Positions 40,755 to 50,608 of a DNA stretch of 64,000 nucleotides are shown here, piece by piece. The notes under the pieces are model-generated. The model saw only the letters and a program-made list of their open reading frames with translations. It ran no database searches and was not told the DNA's origin. Where the stretch lies: assembly GCA_946902875.1 (NCBI GenBank), contig OX336351.1, forward strand, positions 2,539,761 to 2,603,760. The letters are read 5' to 3'. The translations under genes were made by a program, and so were the position numbers. The stretch's first letter is position 1, and each line of letters starts with the position of its first letter. The stretch is from Nematopogon swammerdamellus (Eukaryota; Arthropoda; Insecta; Lepidoptera; Adelidae).

Positions 40755-41962
40755 GCATTTTCGATGTAACAGCATTGCCCGAGCAAGATGATTCTATAGA
40801 AAGCTTTGAAATTCATTCCTATAAGCCCTATGTCAATAGTTTCAGTAACAACGATGAGATTAGAATACCGATAAACCAGCAAGATTTGTATGTACTACCA
40901 TCAGAAAGTTCCCTGTACATGGAGGGTGTATTTCGTGCGTACAAATCGAATGCTGATAATAAAACTGAGAAATTGCCTAATATGCATTTAATCAACAATT
41001 CCATTTTATTTTTATTTCAAGACATACGATATGAGCTTAATGGTGTTGAAATAGATAAAATAAAAAACGCTGGTATAACAACAACTATGAAATCATACAT
41101 TTCGATGACTGAAAACGAGTCGAAAATGGCTGGAGCGTGGGGATGGTATACAGATGGTGTTAATAGCGATGGAAATTTTACCGTTAACATCCCCCTCAAT
41201 AGAATTCTAGGCTTTGCAGAGGATTTCAAAAAAATTATAGTTAACTGCAAACATGAGCTTGTGCTTTTGAGAAGTAGCAGCAACGTGAATTCCTTAAAAC
41301 TGAATCAAGGTGAATTTATTTCGGAAGTATTTATTTCAAAAATAATTTGGAGAATGCCTCACGTTAAAGTGTCAGATCGCATGCGTTTAAATTTACTCAG
41401 GCACCTGGAAAAAGATAAATCATTAAAAATTGCTTTTAGAAACTGGGATTTATATGAGTACCCTCTTCTACCTAGAACAACCAAACACACATGGTCTATT
41501 AAAACATCGAATCAGTTAGAAAAGCCTAGATTTGTTGTCTTAGGTCTTCAAACTAATCGCAAAAATTCTCAAGGAAACATGTCCGAATTTGATCATTGTA
41601 ATTTGATTGATGTTAAAGTCTTTTTAAATTCTACTTATTACCCGTATGACCTCCTCTCCATAAAATTTAATGAGTCGAAGTATGCTTTATTATACGAGTT
41701 ATACTGCAAGTTTCAACAGTCTTACTACGGCCGTCAGCCGAGCTCGTTGCTAAGTTTAACCGATTTTAAAACAAAAGCACCACTTTTCGTAATAGACTGT
41801 TCTCATCAAAACGAGACTGTGAAAGCTGGGGTAATTGACGTTCGACTGGAAATTCAGAGCCAGCAGGAAATACCTGACAAAACAGCAGCTTACTGTCTTA
41901 TAATTAACGACTGTTTAATAGAATATAAGCCTCTAAGCAGTATTGTGAGGAAACTAACATAA
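40751..41962 (+). CDS. Major capsid protein, double jelly-roll
   Basis: 403 aa from ATG at 40751. Hexon-like capsomer protein of Polintons, predicted from family structure work to have two upright jelly rolls and to trimerise into an icosahedral shell. Family-typical segments: 'SSLYMEGVFR' near residue 55, the 'WDLYEYPLLPRTTKHTWSIK' block at ~233-253 followed by 'TSNQLEKPRFVVLGLQT', 'FDHCNL' near 281, 'FLNSTYYPYDL' and 'PLFVIDCSHQNE' at ~340-352, and the end 'YCLIINDCLIEY'. Open throughout. Stop TAA overlaps the next ATG (TAATG). Confidence 0.93.
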   Translation: MSIFDVTALPEQDDSIESFEIHSYKPYVNSFSNNDEIRIPINQQDLYVLPSESSLYMEGVFRAYKSNADNKTEKLPNMHLINNSILFLFQDIRYELNGVEIDKIKNAGITTTMKSYISMTENESKMAGAWGWYTDGVNSDGNFTVNIPLNRILGFAEDFKKIIVNCKHELVLLRSSSNVNSLKLNQGEFISEVFISKIIWRMPHVKVSDRMRLNLLRHLEKDKSLKIAFRNWDLYEYPLLPRTTKHTWSIKTSNQLEKPRFVVLGLQTNRKNSQGNMSEFDHCNLIDVKVFLNSTYYPYDLLSIKFNESKYALLYELYCKFQQSYYGRQPSSLLSLTDFKTKAPLFVIDCSHQNETVKAGVIDVRLEIQSQQEIPDKTAAYCLIINDCLIEYKPLSSIVRKLT

Positions 41963-42444
41963 TGGCTCAACCTATCATAGTGGACGTTCAAGGATTTAAA
42001 ACTTCTGAGAACAAATTTATTCTCAAAGAACTAGCGATGCTTGCAAACACGAATACACAAGTTTTTGTTCTAAAAGCACCATTTCCCTATGAGAAATTAA
42101 GCATTGAAGAAAGAAGACAAGTCAATTGGCTGCAACGAAATCGGGAAATTTCCTGGGGCGGGGGTTTCATGCATATGTATGAATTTAATAAAATTGTTAA
42201 ACCGTATTTTAGCGATAAAAAAATTTATTGTAAAGGTGAAGAAAAAGTGGCATGGATAATACAATTACTTGGAAATGAAAATGTAATAAATCTAGAAAGC
42301 TTGAATTGTCCTAATTTTAAGATTTTAGAAGAAAAATATTGTGATGAACCATACTATTATAATTGTATAAGTCATAAGAAATGTTGTGCTTTGAAAAATG
42401 TAATATGTCTAAAGAAGTGGTGTGATGAAAATATAATTTTTTAA
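41962..42444 (+). CDS. Conserved Polinton protein, unknown (160 aa)
   Basis: Starts 'MAQPIIVDVQGFKTSENKFI' and has 'APFPYEKL', a central 'RRQVNWLQRN' and a Cys/His-rich end with CISHKKCC. The opening VDVQ(G)F...KELA resembles the first strand and acidic residue of RNase-H-fold nucleases, but the other catalytic residues cannot be assigned safely. It is the last gene of the rightward unit; AATAAA at 42444-42449 overlaps its stop codon. Confidence 0.7.
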   Translation: MAQPIIVDVQGFKTSENKFILKELAMLANTNTQVFVLKAPFPYEKLSIEERRQVNWLQRNREISWGGGFMHMYEFNKIVKPYFSDKKIYCKGEEKVAWIIQLLGNENVINLESLNCPNFKILEEKYCDEPYYYNCISHKKCCALKNVICLKKWCDENIIF

Positions 42445-42449
42445 ATAAA
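42444..42449 (+). terminator. Polyadenylation signal overlapping the last stop codon
   Basis: AATAAA shares its first base with the TAA of the preceding gene, consistent with the compact layout of the right arm. Confidence 0.5.
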
Positions 42450-42657
42450 AGGTTTAAAATTCGATCGCATTCATTACTTGGTTTTTTCATTCTTCGGTAT
42501 AGCTATCGTATCTTCATATCGATTGCTGTGAAAACTGTAATCTATTTAGCACCTAAACATTACCATTCTGCCATCGGCATTCAGTTTACCGATCAAAAAG
42601 CGATTTTAACGCTCAAAGAGCTCTGCAATGCAAACGATCTGCACCTGCATCGCAGAC
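42450..42657. other. Polinton right non-coding segment
   Basis: No ORF. Holds the inverted partner (42572-42585) of the left-end block 'actgaatgccgatg'. Confidence 0.5.
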
Positions 42658-42803
42658 GTAGTTTATAATTGGGCTGTTTGATTTCACCTCGACAGACAGA
42701 TCGAGCTGTTTGAATCATGAGTATGAGCGAAGCGAATGCGATTATGATTGAGCAGCTCGATGTTTCTGACGAGGTGAATCAAACAGCCCAATTATACACT
42801 ACT
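42658..42803. repeat. Right terminal hairpin (146 bp) of the Polinton
   Basis: Folds back: 'ataattgggctgtttgatt' at the inner side pairs with 'gaatcaaacagcccaattat' at the tip. The tip is an inverted copy of the left tip with substitutions; the loop core 'gagcgaagcgaatgcga' matches the left loop inverted. Confidence 0.85.
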
Positions 42804-42834
42804 TATGAGATCGGGCGGAGCCGCGGGCACAGCT
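42804..42834 (+). mobile_element. Family A copy, right part, after the Polinton
   Basis: Starts with the duplicated TATGAG (42804-42809) and continues 'atcgggcggagccgcgggca', completing the family-A copy of 28298-28485. One base differs from the consensus at the junction. Confidence 0.85.
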
Positions 42835-42849
42835 AGTCCTTCCTTCCTT

Positions 42850-43073
42850 CCTTCCTTATTACCTATAATAAAATCCAACGTCTGCTTTCTGTCTGTCTGT
42901 CTGTCTGTCCGCTTATAACTCGAGAACCACTGAACCGATTTTAATAAAACAAAATTCTACGGATAGCTTGATTCTTCCCATCAACTATAGGCTACTTACT
43001 CCCACGCTAAATAGCTTATGAGGTTAGCAGTGAGGTGAAATATGAGAGCGGGCGGAACCGCGGGCACAGCTTG
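42850..43073 (+). mobile_element. Family A short repeat, neighbour of the target copy
   Basis: Intact copy directly after the target copy, separated by a (cctt)n run at 42837-42857. Confidence 0.75.
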
Positions 43074-43079
43074 TATATT

Positions 43080-43292
43080 ATATTTTACATTCCCGCACAC
43101 TCAAGTATTTTTTTGCTACTACCTACTTAGACGAGTAGCTCACAACATACGACTCTCAAATATCTAAAGGTTGACTGGGAGAAATCCCTGTAAGGGATAA
43201 GTCCGCCTTTGCCCCTCATGTTAATTACTTATCGATTGTTACTGCAAAATGTTTTGGAGCAATAAATTATTTCTATCTATCTATCTATCTAA
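43080..43292 (+). mobile_element. LINE/SINE 3' end with (tcta)n tail
   Basis: Same end as 15210-15413, with 'gggataagtccgcctttgcc' and a (tcta)n tail at 43272-43292. Confidence 0.6.
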
Positions 43293-43294
43293 CC

Positions 43295-43570
43295 TGCTGC
43301 TTCACCGTTCGGAACCGGTGTAAATCTGTAGGTCCCTTCCTTTGCCCCTTACTAGGTGGTAGGCTCTAATTGTAGCCGATTGGGTTGGTAACACCGTACT
43401 GTATGTAATATGGCCGCATAGCAGCCTCGGTTGTGTTCTCCTCTAGTCCAGTATAGCCAGCAATCCAGGGAAGTCTCCGGTATGGCACCTACCTTCTCGG
43501 AGATGATACTGGCTGGTCGCAGCATGCGCTTTGGCCCCTCCGACTTATCCACCAATACCGGATTACATAA
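43295..43570 (+). mobile_element. SINE D, head truncated
   Basis: From 'ctgcttcaccgttcggaacc' through body D to 'accggattacataaaaaa'. The tRNA-like head is missing. Confidence 0.7.
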
Positions 43571-43613
43571 AAAACATTCCAGTTGATAATATATTATGTA
43601 AATTATTTATGTT

Positions 43614-43765
43614 GTCAGCCACGGTAGCTCAGTGGTGCGGTCGGTCGACTGTCGGTCGTGATCATAAGCACACCTGGGCGCGGTCCGCACTTGGATGGGT
43701 GACCGCTCGACCGTTGGAGGCTGTCCGTGGTTCTGATTCCACATAAAACTGTAGGTATAGGGTAT
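43614..43765 (+). mobile_element. SINE head of tRNA/5S type
   Basis: 'gtcagccacggtagctcagt', 5S-like 'cttggatgggtgaccgctcg' and a B-box-like 'ggttctgattcc'; body mostly lost. Confidence 0.65.
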
Positions 43766-43769
43766 TTTA

Positions 43770-44090
43770 CAGAAAATACACAAATACAGACCACAACGCT
43801 GTATCGCGACAACCGGGGTAAGCAGAGCAATCGGTGTTGCGCTGCAATGACTCTGGTGAATCACAGCACAACACCGAACACCACATTTCGCAAGTATTAG
43901 GACATAATAAACTATCATCAAAGAGATTAAAAGAGGGTGGGTTTAATGTCTTTGACTATCATGCACCAAGTAAGGCACGATGACCCACCTGTTTCATGAC
44001 TCGGTGGAAGGACCGTGCCAAGTTGAGACCTTGCCGCCCTTTAGCACGGCTCTTTTCATTATCCCTTTTTCCCCATGCACGGGTAGATAT
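43770..44090 (-). mobile_element. Long family E repeat
   Basis: Minus-strand copy with 'caaccggggtaagcagagca' and 'ccttgccgccctttagcacg'. Confidence 0.5.
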
Positions 44091-44451
44091 GAAATTTACT
44101 GAAAACTCCATCCAAAATGGTTCAGTAGTTTTATGTTATTGGTGCAACAACCAGACAAGCAGATAGATCAAAATAAATGCTTTAAATGAATATAATTGCG
44201 TAGGTAGTTTATACTTGAAAAAACTTAATTAGGTGGTAAATAAGTTTTTTTTTAATATTTTTAATGTACAGACACGCAGAGTTTACAACATAATTTATAT
44301 AACAATATATCATCAATCATCAATACTAATAATAAATCTGTAAGAGATGATCATGGAGTAAGTTACTTTGTTTTTTGAGATACTGCGTTTGTAGACTCTA
44401 TGTAGGTATGATACTAAAACTAAATTGACGATTTTTAAAAATATTTTCTGT

Positions 44452-44852
44452 ATCTTTTTTTTTTTTTTTTTTTTTTTTTTATGGAACCTGACACGGTTGG
44501 CTGCATCACCTACAACATCCGTGATGTCAGCCCATAACACAGGGTGAACTAGGTGCCATGTCAGTGCTTCCCTTCATTTCATGTCGGCTACACTAAACTG
44601 GACGGAAAACACGAACTATTTACATAGCCGTTTCGACCGACGTTTCGTTCAGTGCGGTGGTACCAACCCGGCCGGGATAAACCCTACCACCTAGTAAGGT
44701 AAGAAGGGAAGGGACCTACAGTTTAACGTGGAATCCGAACCACGGTCAGCCTCCAACGGTCGAGCGGTCACCCATCCAATCACTGACCGCGCTCAGCGTT
44801 GCTTAATAACAGTTGACTAACCAACCGCGCCACTGAGCTACCGAGGCTGACG
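44452..44852 (-). mobile_element. Full SINE, tRNA/5S-like head with body C
   Basis: Head at the right end, long A tail (T run at 44456-44480) at the left. Near-identical 'attttctgtatc' and 'attttcttatc' flank it as target duplication. Confidence 0.8.
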
Positions 44853-45000
44853 AATTTTCTTATCTATGTATGTTCCTCCATAACGCTTAAACCGATCATC
44901 CGAATTCGATGAAACTTAGTACAAGTATATTCTAATATACGGGACACAGGATTGGCTAAATACAATTCAGTTCCGGTTACGCTAAGATGTAGCTGTCCAA

Positions 45001-45102
45001 AGAATTTGTATTACGTCGCTGCGCTCCTTTAAAATATAAAATTATATTCAATTAAATTCATTTTAAAGGAGCGCAGCGACGTAATACAAACTCTTTGTAG
45101 CT
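45001..45102. mobile_element. ~100-bp palindromic MITE
   Basis: 'ttgtattacgtcgctgcgct' is mirrored by 'agcgcagcgacgtaatacaa', nested in repeat I. Confidence 0.65.
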
Positions 45103-45544
45103 GTCATACAAACCGAGTTGTCCCGCGCGCCGAAATAAAGGTACGGCAGCGGGCTTGCTTACTTTCTTTAAATATGAATTTAACGCGAGCGAAGCCGCAT
45201 GCAAAAGCTATGTAGTTATATATATATTTGAATCTGAATGTGAATATCTATAGATTTCGAGTGGGCCGGTCTATTACACCGCAACAGAAAACTCCGCCTG
45301 GCCGGTCGGATCCAGCAATAAGAATAATGAAAAATCATTTTCGCAACTACCGCTCCTATTTCTACGGACGACAGTTTATATTAAGAGATGTCAGTTATCC
45401 GACGGAACCCTGGCGCGGCGGAAGCGAATTGTAGATAGAATCATTTTCGCCTTGTCTTGGCATCCTGAATCCAGATGGATGGGCATCACTCAGCGTCAAT
45501 AGAAGAATAGTGTTACTGTGTTTATACCTATCGAAGTTCTTTTT

Positions 45545-45840
45545 TTTAGCGTTCCGTATCCGGTACGCGACCGTATTACTAAGCCTACGCGCCGTCTGTC
45601 TGTCTGTCCGTCCGTCTGTCCGAGGGCTGTATCTCTTGAACCGTAAAGGGTAGCCCGTTGAAATTTTCACAGAATATGTGTTATTTATTTATATTATTTT
45701 AAAATATATTATTTATATTTGTTTAAAAGTAAAAAATTAAGGGGGGTTACCATACTAGAAACGTGTATTTTTTTTAATGCTTTTTTTGTGGTGCGGAAAC
45801 CTCGGTGCGCGAGTCCGACCCGCACTTGGCCGTTTTTTTT
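45545..45840 (-). mobile_element. Family F repeat
   Basis: 'agcgttccgtatccggtacg', (gtct)n, 'cttgaaccgtaaagggtag' and 'ctcggtgcgcgagtccgacc' in family order. Confidence 0.55.
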
Positions 45841-45884
45841 ACGTATAATAAATAAGTCGTAGATAAGATAGTAAGTAAGAATAC

Positions 45885-46210
45885 CGTGTCAGGCCGCGGT
45901 ACTTAAAAAGAATAGCCCCATTGCATCTCTATCCGTGAATTTCGTAAAAGGCGACTAAGGGGGATAAGGACAAAATGCCATACCAAAGGGCGACAGCCTA
46001 GCCACCTCTCACCTTGGCACGATCTTTTCACCGAGTCATGCAGTCTTCGTGCCATACTAGCTGCTTGATAATTATCTTGTCCGAATACTTTGCTACACGT
46101 GGTGGTCGGTGTTGTGCTATGTCTTGCCAGAGTTCTTGCAGCGCAACACCGATTACTCTGCTTACCCCGATTGTCGGAATACAGCGTGTGGTATAATATG
46201 TATGTAATAA
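45885..46210 (+). mobile_element. Long family E repeat
   Basis: 'aaaaagaatagccccattgc', 'cacctctcaccttggcacga' and 'cagcgcaacaccgattactc'. Confidence 0.55.
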
Positions 46211-46221
46211 GTCGCAGATTC

Positions 46222-46700
46222 CGGCTTGTGTATACAGGATGTTCAGGATAGGCTTGAGAAACTTCAGGAATAGAAAGTACTCATTATTAGAAGAAAAAAA
46301 TCCTTATGGCTCAAATCGAAATTTCGTATTTTTTTTTTCATACAAAAATTTTAAATTGTAATAAAAACTCGATGGGCAGTGAGAATTGGCAACAGTGCTG
46401 TCTAGGTCTAGGGAGTGCAATGAACTAGCTAGTCCCCTTTTTCTTTTGGTGTCATTCAAATTTAAGGGTTTGGAATTTACCTACATAAGGTAACATTCTA
46501 CTAGCTAAGCATGAAGTTAGTCATTTTATGTTTATTTAATAAAGGTGGACGTCCACCAAAGTTCGTTGAAACGATTTTCACCAAAAAGCACTATACAATT
46601 ACCGAATTTGGGAAAACGTTTCAGAGCTTTTCGTCTTCAAATATGGACCCCTTTCGAAACCTGAAGTTACGAAACCCTATCCTAAAACACCCTGTATAAT
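46222..46700. mobile_element. DNA-transposon-like element H, complete copy
   Basis: Inverted ends 'atacaggatgttcaggatag' and 'ctatcctaaaacaccctgta'. Uninterrupted counterpart of 1146-1697. No transposase. Confidence 0.6.
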
Positions 46701-46739
46701 GATGTAGGGTGACATAAGCGAGATTAGAGAAACGGAAAT

Positions 46740-46980
46740 TACCTATATTTCTCCCAAGTACAGTCTTGGGTCCTTCAAAGGAGTAAATAGGCACTTGTCA
46801 GGCCGCCATGCCATTCGAAATCCCGCAGACGACCGAATCACAATGGGCGTCGTTAGACACCTAAGTAATGGGTGGCTCGGCACCGCATATCGTGCATTAT
46901 ATATAAAGCCTGTTAAGTGCGAACGTTCTTCATGTACAGAGGGTTCCGCAGCCATCCCCTTGTTGGACGCGTAGCGTAAG
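46740..46980. other. LINE-tail relic
   Basis: 'ggccgccatgccattcgaaa' and 'cgtcgttagacacctaagta' recall the LINE 3' relics at 12540 and 60040, more diverged. Confidence 0.3.
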
Positions 46981-47440
46981 AGTACAGCGGCCTCCGCCGA
47001 GCTTCACAACACTGAAAAAACGGTTAGTCAGTTAGTAACTAAATTTTGTGTAATAATGTTACAAAACAGTTTAGTTGCTGTGGTGACTACAAAATTAGCA
47101 GTTACCACAACTAAACCGAGTTTAGTAAATCAGTTTGGTTGCTTTCTACTTAACTGTTTGTTAGAGAAAAACTGTTTGTTGCATAACATAGCTAAATAGA
47201 TTTGTAATGTATAGCTGAACTAGTTTCGGCAAAATCGCTCACAAACAGCCAAACAATTCAGCGAATTATTAATTTTGTAAATAGTAGCTAATTATTACTT
47301 CGGTAGTTGGTTACAAAAGAGGGTTTTACGATATTGTTGATAGTTGCCGCAACTAAACCGGTTTAGGTAACTTTATTTAGTACGTAACAAATTTGAGTAA
47401 AAAACAACTTTACTAAACAGTTTAGTAATAAAAAAATTCT
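46981..47440. repeat. AT-rich stretch rich in 'actaaac/gtttagt' motifs
   Basis: At least eight occurrences of 'actaaac' or its complement, some as palindromes ('ctaaaccggtttag', 'ctaaacagtttagt'). No ORF. Confidence 0.45.
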
Positions 47441-47454
47441 CAATGAAGAATTAT

Positions 47455-47765
47455 TATTCCATTTTTAAGCCCCGACGCAAACGGAGGGGTGTTATAAGTT
47501 TTACGTGTCTGTGTATGTATGTGTGTAAGGGTGTATCTGTGGCATCGTAGCTCCCGAACGGATGAACAGATTTGGATGCGGATTTTTTTATTAGAAAGCT
47601 GTTTTGATCGGGAATATCTCAAAAAGTGGACCGATATGCATGCGGTTTTTTTTAAAGCTTGAAATAAAAGTTTATTTACAAATTTAAAAAATACCCGACC
47701 CTTAAAAAGTAAAAAAAATAAATTCCGTTTACTTACTTATTAATGGAGTCGGGGGACAGCTGAGT
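47455..47765 (+). repeat. RTE-like repeat J
   Basis: 'cgacgcaaacggaggggtgt', 'gctcccgaacggatgaacag' and 'gtggaccgatatgcatgcgg'; a fragment of the last part recurs at 14720-14790. Confidence 0.5.
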
Positions 47766-47775
47766 AAATAAAACA

Positions 47776-48095
47776 TTAAAATTCAGAGCTGCGCAGAAAT
47801 TTAGATACGCCGCCGCCATCAGAATTAATGACCATACGGGCTCGTTTTATGGTTTTATGGAATTTTTCATCACTTGTGTCAGAACTTCCGGCGATAGGTT
47901 CTTTAAGTGCTTCAAGAGTCCGAGGATTGTTTACATAAACCCGGGACTTTAAGTAACCCCACAAAAAATAGTCTGGAGCGGTCAAATCGGGTTATCTGGC
48001 CGACGTCGGAAACCTTCGACGAAATTCACGCTGTGTCAATACCACAGACGAATTATTGCGCAAAAAAAATGGATTCAATTATTCCGTGTTCTTGA
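47776..48095 (-). pseudogene. Internally deleted DDE transposase relic (IS630-Tc1-like)
   Basis: Minus-strand codons from ~48062 give 'VVLTQREFRRRFP', the N-terminal helix-turn-helix style of this transposase type, then after a TAA at 47992-47994, in the same frame, 'PDLTAPDYFLWGYLKSRVYV', its C-terminal catalytic-region hallmark. The entire middle (including most catalytic residues) is missing, so this is a deletion derivative. The assembly gap at 48114 cuts its upstream side. Confidence 0.65.
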
Positions 48096-48113
48096 GGAGA
48101 ATAGCGTTCCATG

Positions 48114-48313
48114 NNNNNNNNNNNNNNNNNNNNNNNNNNNNNNNNNNNNNNNNNNNNNNNNNNNNNNNNNNNNNNNNNNNNNNNNNNNNNNNNNNNNNNN
48201 NNNNNNNNNNNNNNNNNNNNNNNNNNNNNNNNNNNNNNNNNNNNNNNNNNNNNNNNNNNNNNNNNNNNNNNNNNNNNNNNNNNNNNNNNNNNNNNNNNNN
48301 NNNNNNNNNNNNN
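48114..48313. other. Assembly gap (200 N)
   Basis: Exactly 200 undetermined bases, a conventional placeholder; true size unknown. Confidence 0.99.
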
Positions 48314-48402
48314 TTCACATTAAATTATTTACTATAACAAAAACAATAATTATTGTATTAACAATACAATACAATACAATAAAAAATAAAGAAAAGAAAA
48401 TT

Positions 48403-48474
48403 CTCTCCGGCGGGGAATCGAACCCCGGTCTCCCGCGTGACAGGCGGGGATACTGACCACTATACTACCGAAGA
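48403..48474 (-). tRNA. tRNA-Asp (GTC)
   Basis: 72 nt on the minus strand. The 7-bp acceptor stem pairs fully with one G-U; D-arm has 'tagtatagtggtcagtat'; the anticodon loop reads 'cctgtcacg' with anticodon GTC; the T-arm is 'ccggggttcgattccccg'. An A box and B box are intact and TTTT runs follow within 10 bases, as needed for RNA polymerase III termination. No CCA is encoded, as normal for animals. Perfect stems favour a functional gene over a SINE head. Confidence 0.95.
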
Positions 48475-48721
48475 CAGTGACAGCGCACGCGAAGAAACCG
48501 TATACGTGTAACGCCATCTATCGCATCGACTTTCCGTCGATGTTATTGCTTGCTTATGGTGTCAGGCGCTTCAATCTACTATAGAGGCACTTCATACAAC
48601 TCAAACTTCAAATCAAGAGTTTAGTATTTTTGTATTCGATTTCGTTGAACGTAGAGAAGATAAGTACTATGGGGTTGATATTAACAAAATGTTTCTTAAA
48701 ATTCCTAAAAATTATAATAAA

Positions 48722-49075
48722 AAACCGACCGAGTAAAGAGCGTAAAGCAAAGCGCGAGTCGAACTCGCGCACCGTGGGTTCCGTATCGCCATGTTATGGT
48801 CAGCGCCACTCACGCGATCTATGGATTAGTTAAAATGCTTCATACTGTTTTCGGTAGATATATAGCGCATACACTGTTTAGTTTCTTGTATGGGGCCCCT
48901 GATTTTTTATTTTTTCTTATTTTTATTATTTGTTGTTATATCGGCCTTAATAACACATATTCTGTGAAAATTTCAACGGGTTACTTAATACGGTTCAAGA
49001 GATACAACGGACAGACCGACAGACAGACGGCGTAGGCTTAGTAATAGAGTCCAGTACCCGATACGGAACCCTAAA
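48722..49075 (+). mobile_element. Family F repeat, near complete
   Basis: From 'gcgagtcgaactcgcgcacc' to 'acccgatacggaaccctaaa'. Confidence 0.6.
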
Positions 49076-49139
49076 AAGAAAGAGTTGAAGTTGTGAAGGC
49101 AAAAATAAATAGATGCCAGGTTAAATAGGGTATCTTTGT

Positions 49140-49440
49140 CTCAGGAAAGTGTACTGTGTGGATCCGATACTTAAAAATAATAGATAGCCCCACTGCATCT
49201 CTCCTCTTGCATGTCGTAAAAGATGACTAAGGAACAATGTGCCATCTTCTCAGGTCTCATCTTGGCATAGTGCTTCCGCCGAGTCATGCACTTGCTGCTT
49301 GATAGTTATCTTGTCCTAATAAATTGCTAAAAGTGGTGGCCGGTGTTCTGCTGTAATTTACAATAGCACTTGCAGCACAACACCGATTATTCTGCTTACC
49401 CCGAAAGTCAGGATACAGCATGTGGTATGTATGTAAGTGT
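49140..49440 (+). mobile_element. Long family E repeat, diverged
   Basis: 'atagccccactgcatctctc', 'ggtggccggtgttctgctgt' and 'gcagcacaacaccgattatt'. Confidence 0.5.
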
Positions 49441-49815
49441 TATTTTTTCATGAAAGGAAACTTTATTCAGTGCACTGTAGACTCTAATCAAATTAGTGAT
49501 TAAAGCTGTTTTGTTTTACAGAAATGATGATTTTTTTTTCTTGGATCTGTGTCGGTTCGAAGGTGCAGGCGGGCGGCGGTTGGACACCCCACTTCCTGGT
49601 TCCTCTTATTCCTGGGCCTTGTGCTTCTAATTCTCGAGGAAATGTTTCACCTTTATTTTAAGCCATCCGACGATAATATGTCGAAATTGTTTTTTTTCCC
49701 ACTTTTCATCGATTGCTCCGTCGTCGCATGATGTAATTAGAGGGGTGAATGTGGCTATTGGGAGGTTGGGGAGGCAAGTCTCCAGGGAAAAAATACGACC
49801 CAAATAGAATATCAT

Positions 49816-50132
49816 GATGTACCGTGTGGGGCCGGTACTTTAAAAGAATAGCCCCACTGCATCTCTCCCCGTGTATGTCGTGAAAGGCGACTAAGGGATA
49901 TGACTCCCTTCTTATATTACTAGGTGGTTGGGTTTAACCCGCCCGACCGCATTGAATGAAAGGTCGGTCGAAACAGCTATGTAAATAGTTTGTGTTTTCC
50001 GTCCAGTTCAGTGTAGCCGGCACGACCGAAGGGAAGCACTGACGTGGCACCAAGTTCACCCGGTGTTATGGGCTGACATCATGGATGTTGTAGGTGATGT
50101 AGCCAACCGTGTCAGTTTCAATAAAAAAAAAA
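49816..50132 (+). mobile_element. Composite SINE, head E with body C
   Basis: Same composite and same junction as 16898-17228, ending in an A-rich tail; ATCAT on both sides may be the target duplication. Confidence 0.65.
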
Positions 50133-50147
50133 TAAAAAAAATCATAC

Positions 50148-50403
50148 TTAATATTATAAACGCGAAAGTTTGTGAGGATGGATGGATGTATGGATCTTTG
50201 TTCCTCTTTCACGCAAAAACGACTGAACGGATTTTGATGAGACTTTACAGTACTATAGCTTATACATCAAACTAACATATACTTAGGCTATAATTTATAA
50301 AGACATAGTGTAAATTGACCCAAATTGAATGTGGTTCTGAAAGAATAATTTTGTCATCATCCACGCCATAGCCACGCGGACGAAGTCGCGGGCAACAGCT
50401 AGT
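50148..50403 (+). repeat. RTE-like 3' end
   Basis: 'cgcaaaaacgactgaacgga' and 'acgaagtcgcgggcaacagc', the classic lepidopteran RTE end. Confidence 0.55.
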
Positions 50404-50608
50404 TATGTGTTAGCTACCTATGTGATATTTTGGTGTTCTTGTTGGTGTTCCAATTCATCTTCACATCAAATACGCTCGATCGGTTCCTTCCTACTGACCA
50501 TAGCTACTGACATTAGCCAAACGGTGGTGTATCTAGAGTTGACGGTCTGTCAGTCGCACGCTCGCTCGACGAGCGCAGGCGCCTCGATCGTAGTTTTCCA
50601 CAAATATA

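Larger units (their letters stand above)
28486..42803. mobile_element. Polinton/Maverick virus-like transposon, 14.3 kb
   Basis: A complete element: AG at one end, CT at the other, inverted ends starting AGTAGTGTA, and a 6-bp duplication. It carries the full hallmark set of the group: protein-primed DNA polymerase B, retroviral-type integrase, FtsK/HerA-like packaging ATPase, adenain-like cysteine protease, major and minor capsid proteins. Genes to the left of ~35.2 kb read leftward (replication), those to the right read rightward (packaging, integration and virion), an early/late-like division by inference. The structural set means it may encode virus particles, like adintoviruses. Three single-base frame discrepancies are noted in the individual entries. 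Confidence 0.95.
44320..45210 (+). repeat. RTE-like repeat I with two nested insertions
   Basis: Collinear with 25825-26130, but interrupted by a SINE (44452-44852) and by a small palindromic MITE (45001-45102). Ends with the 'gcgaagccgcatgcaaaagc' signature. Confidence 0.65.
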
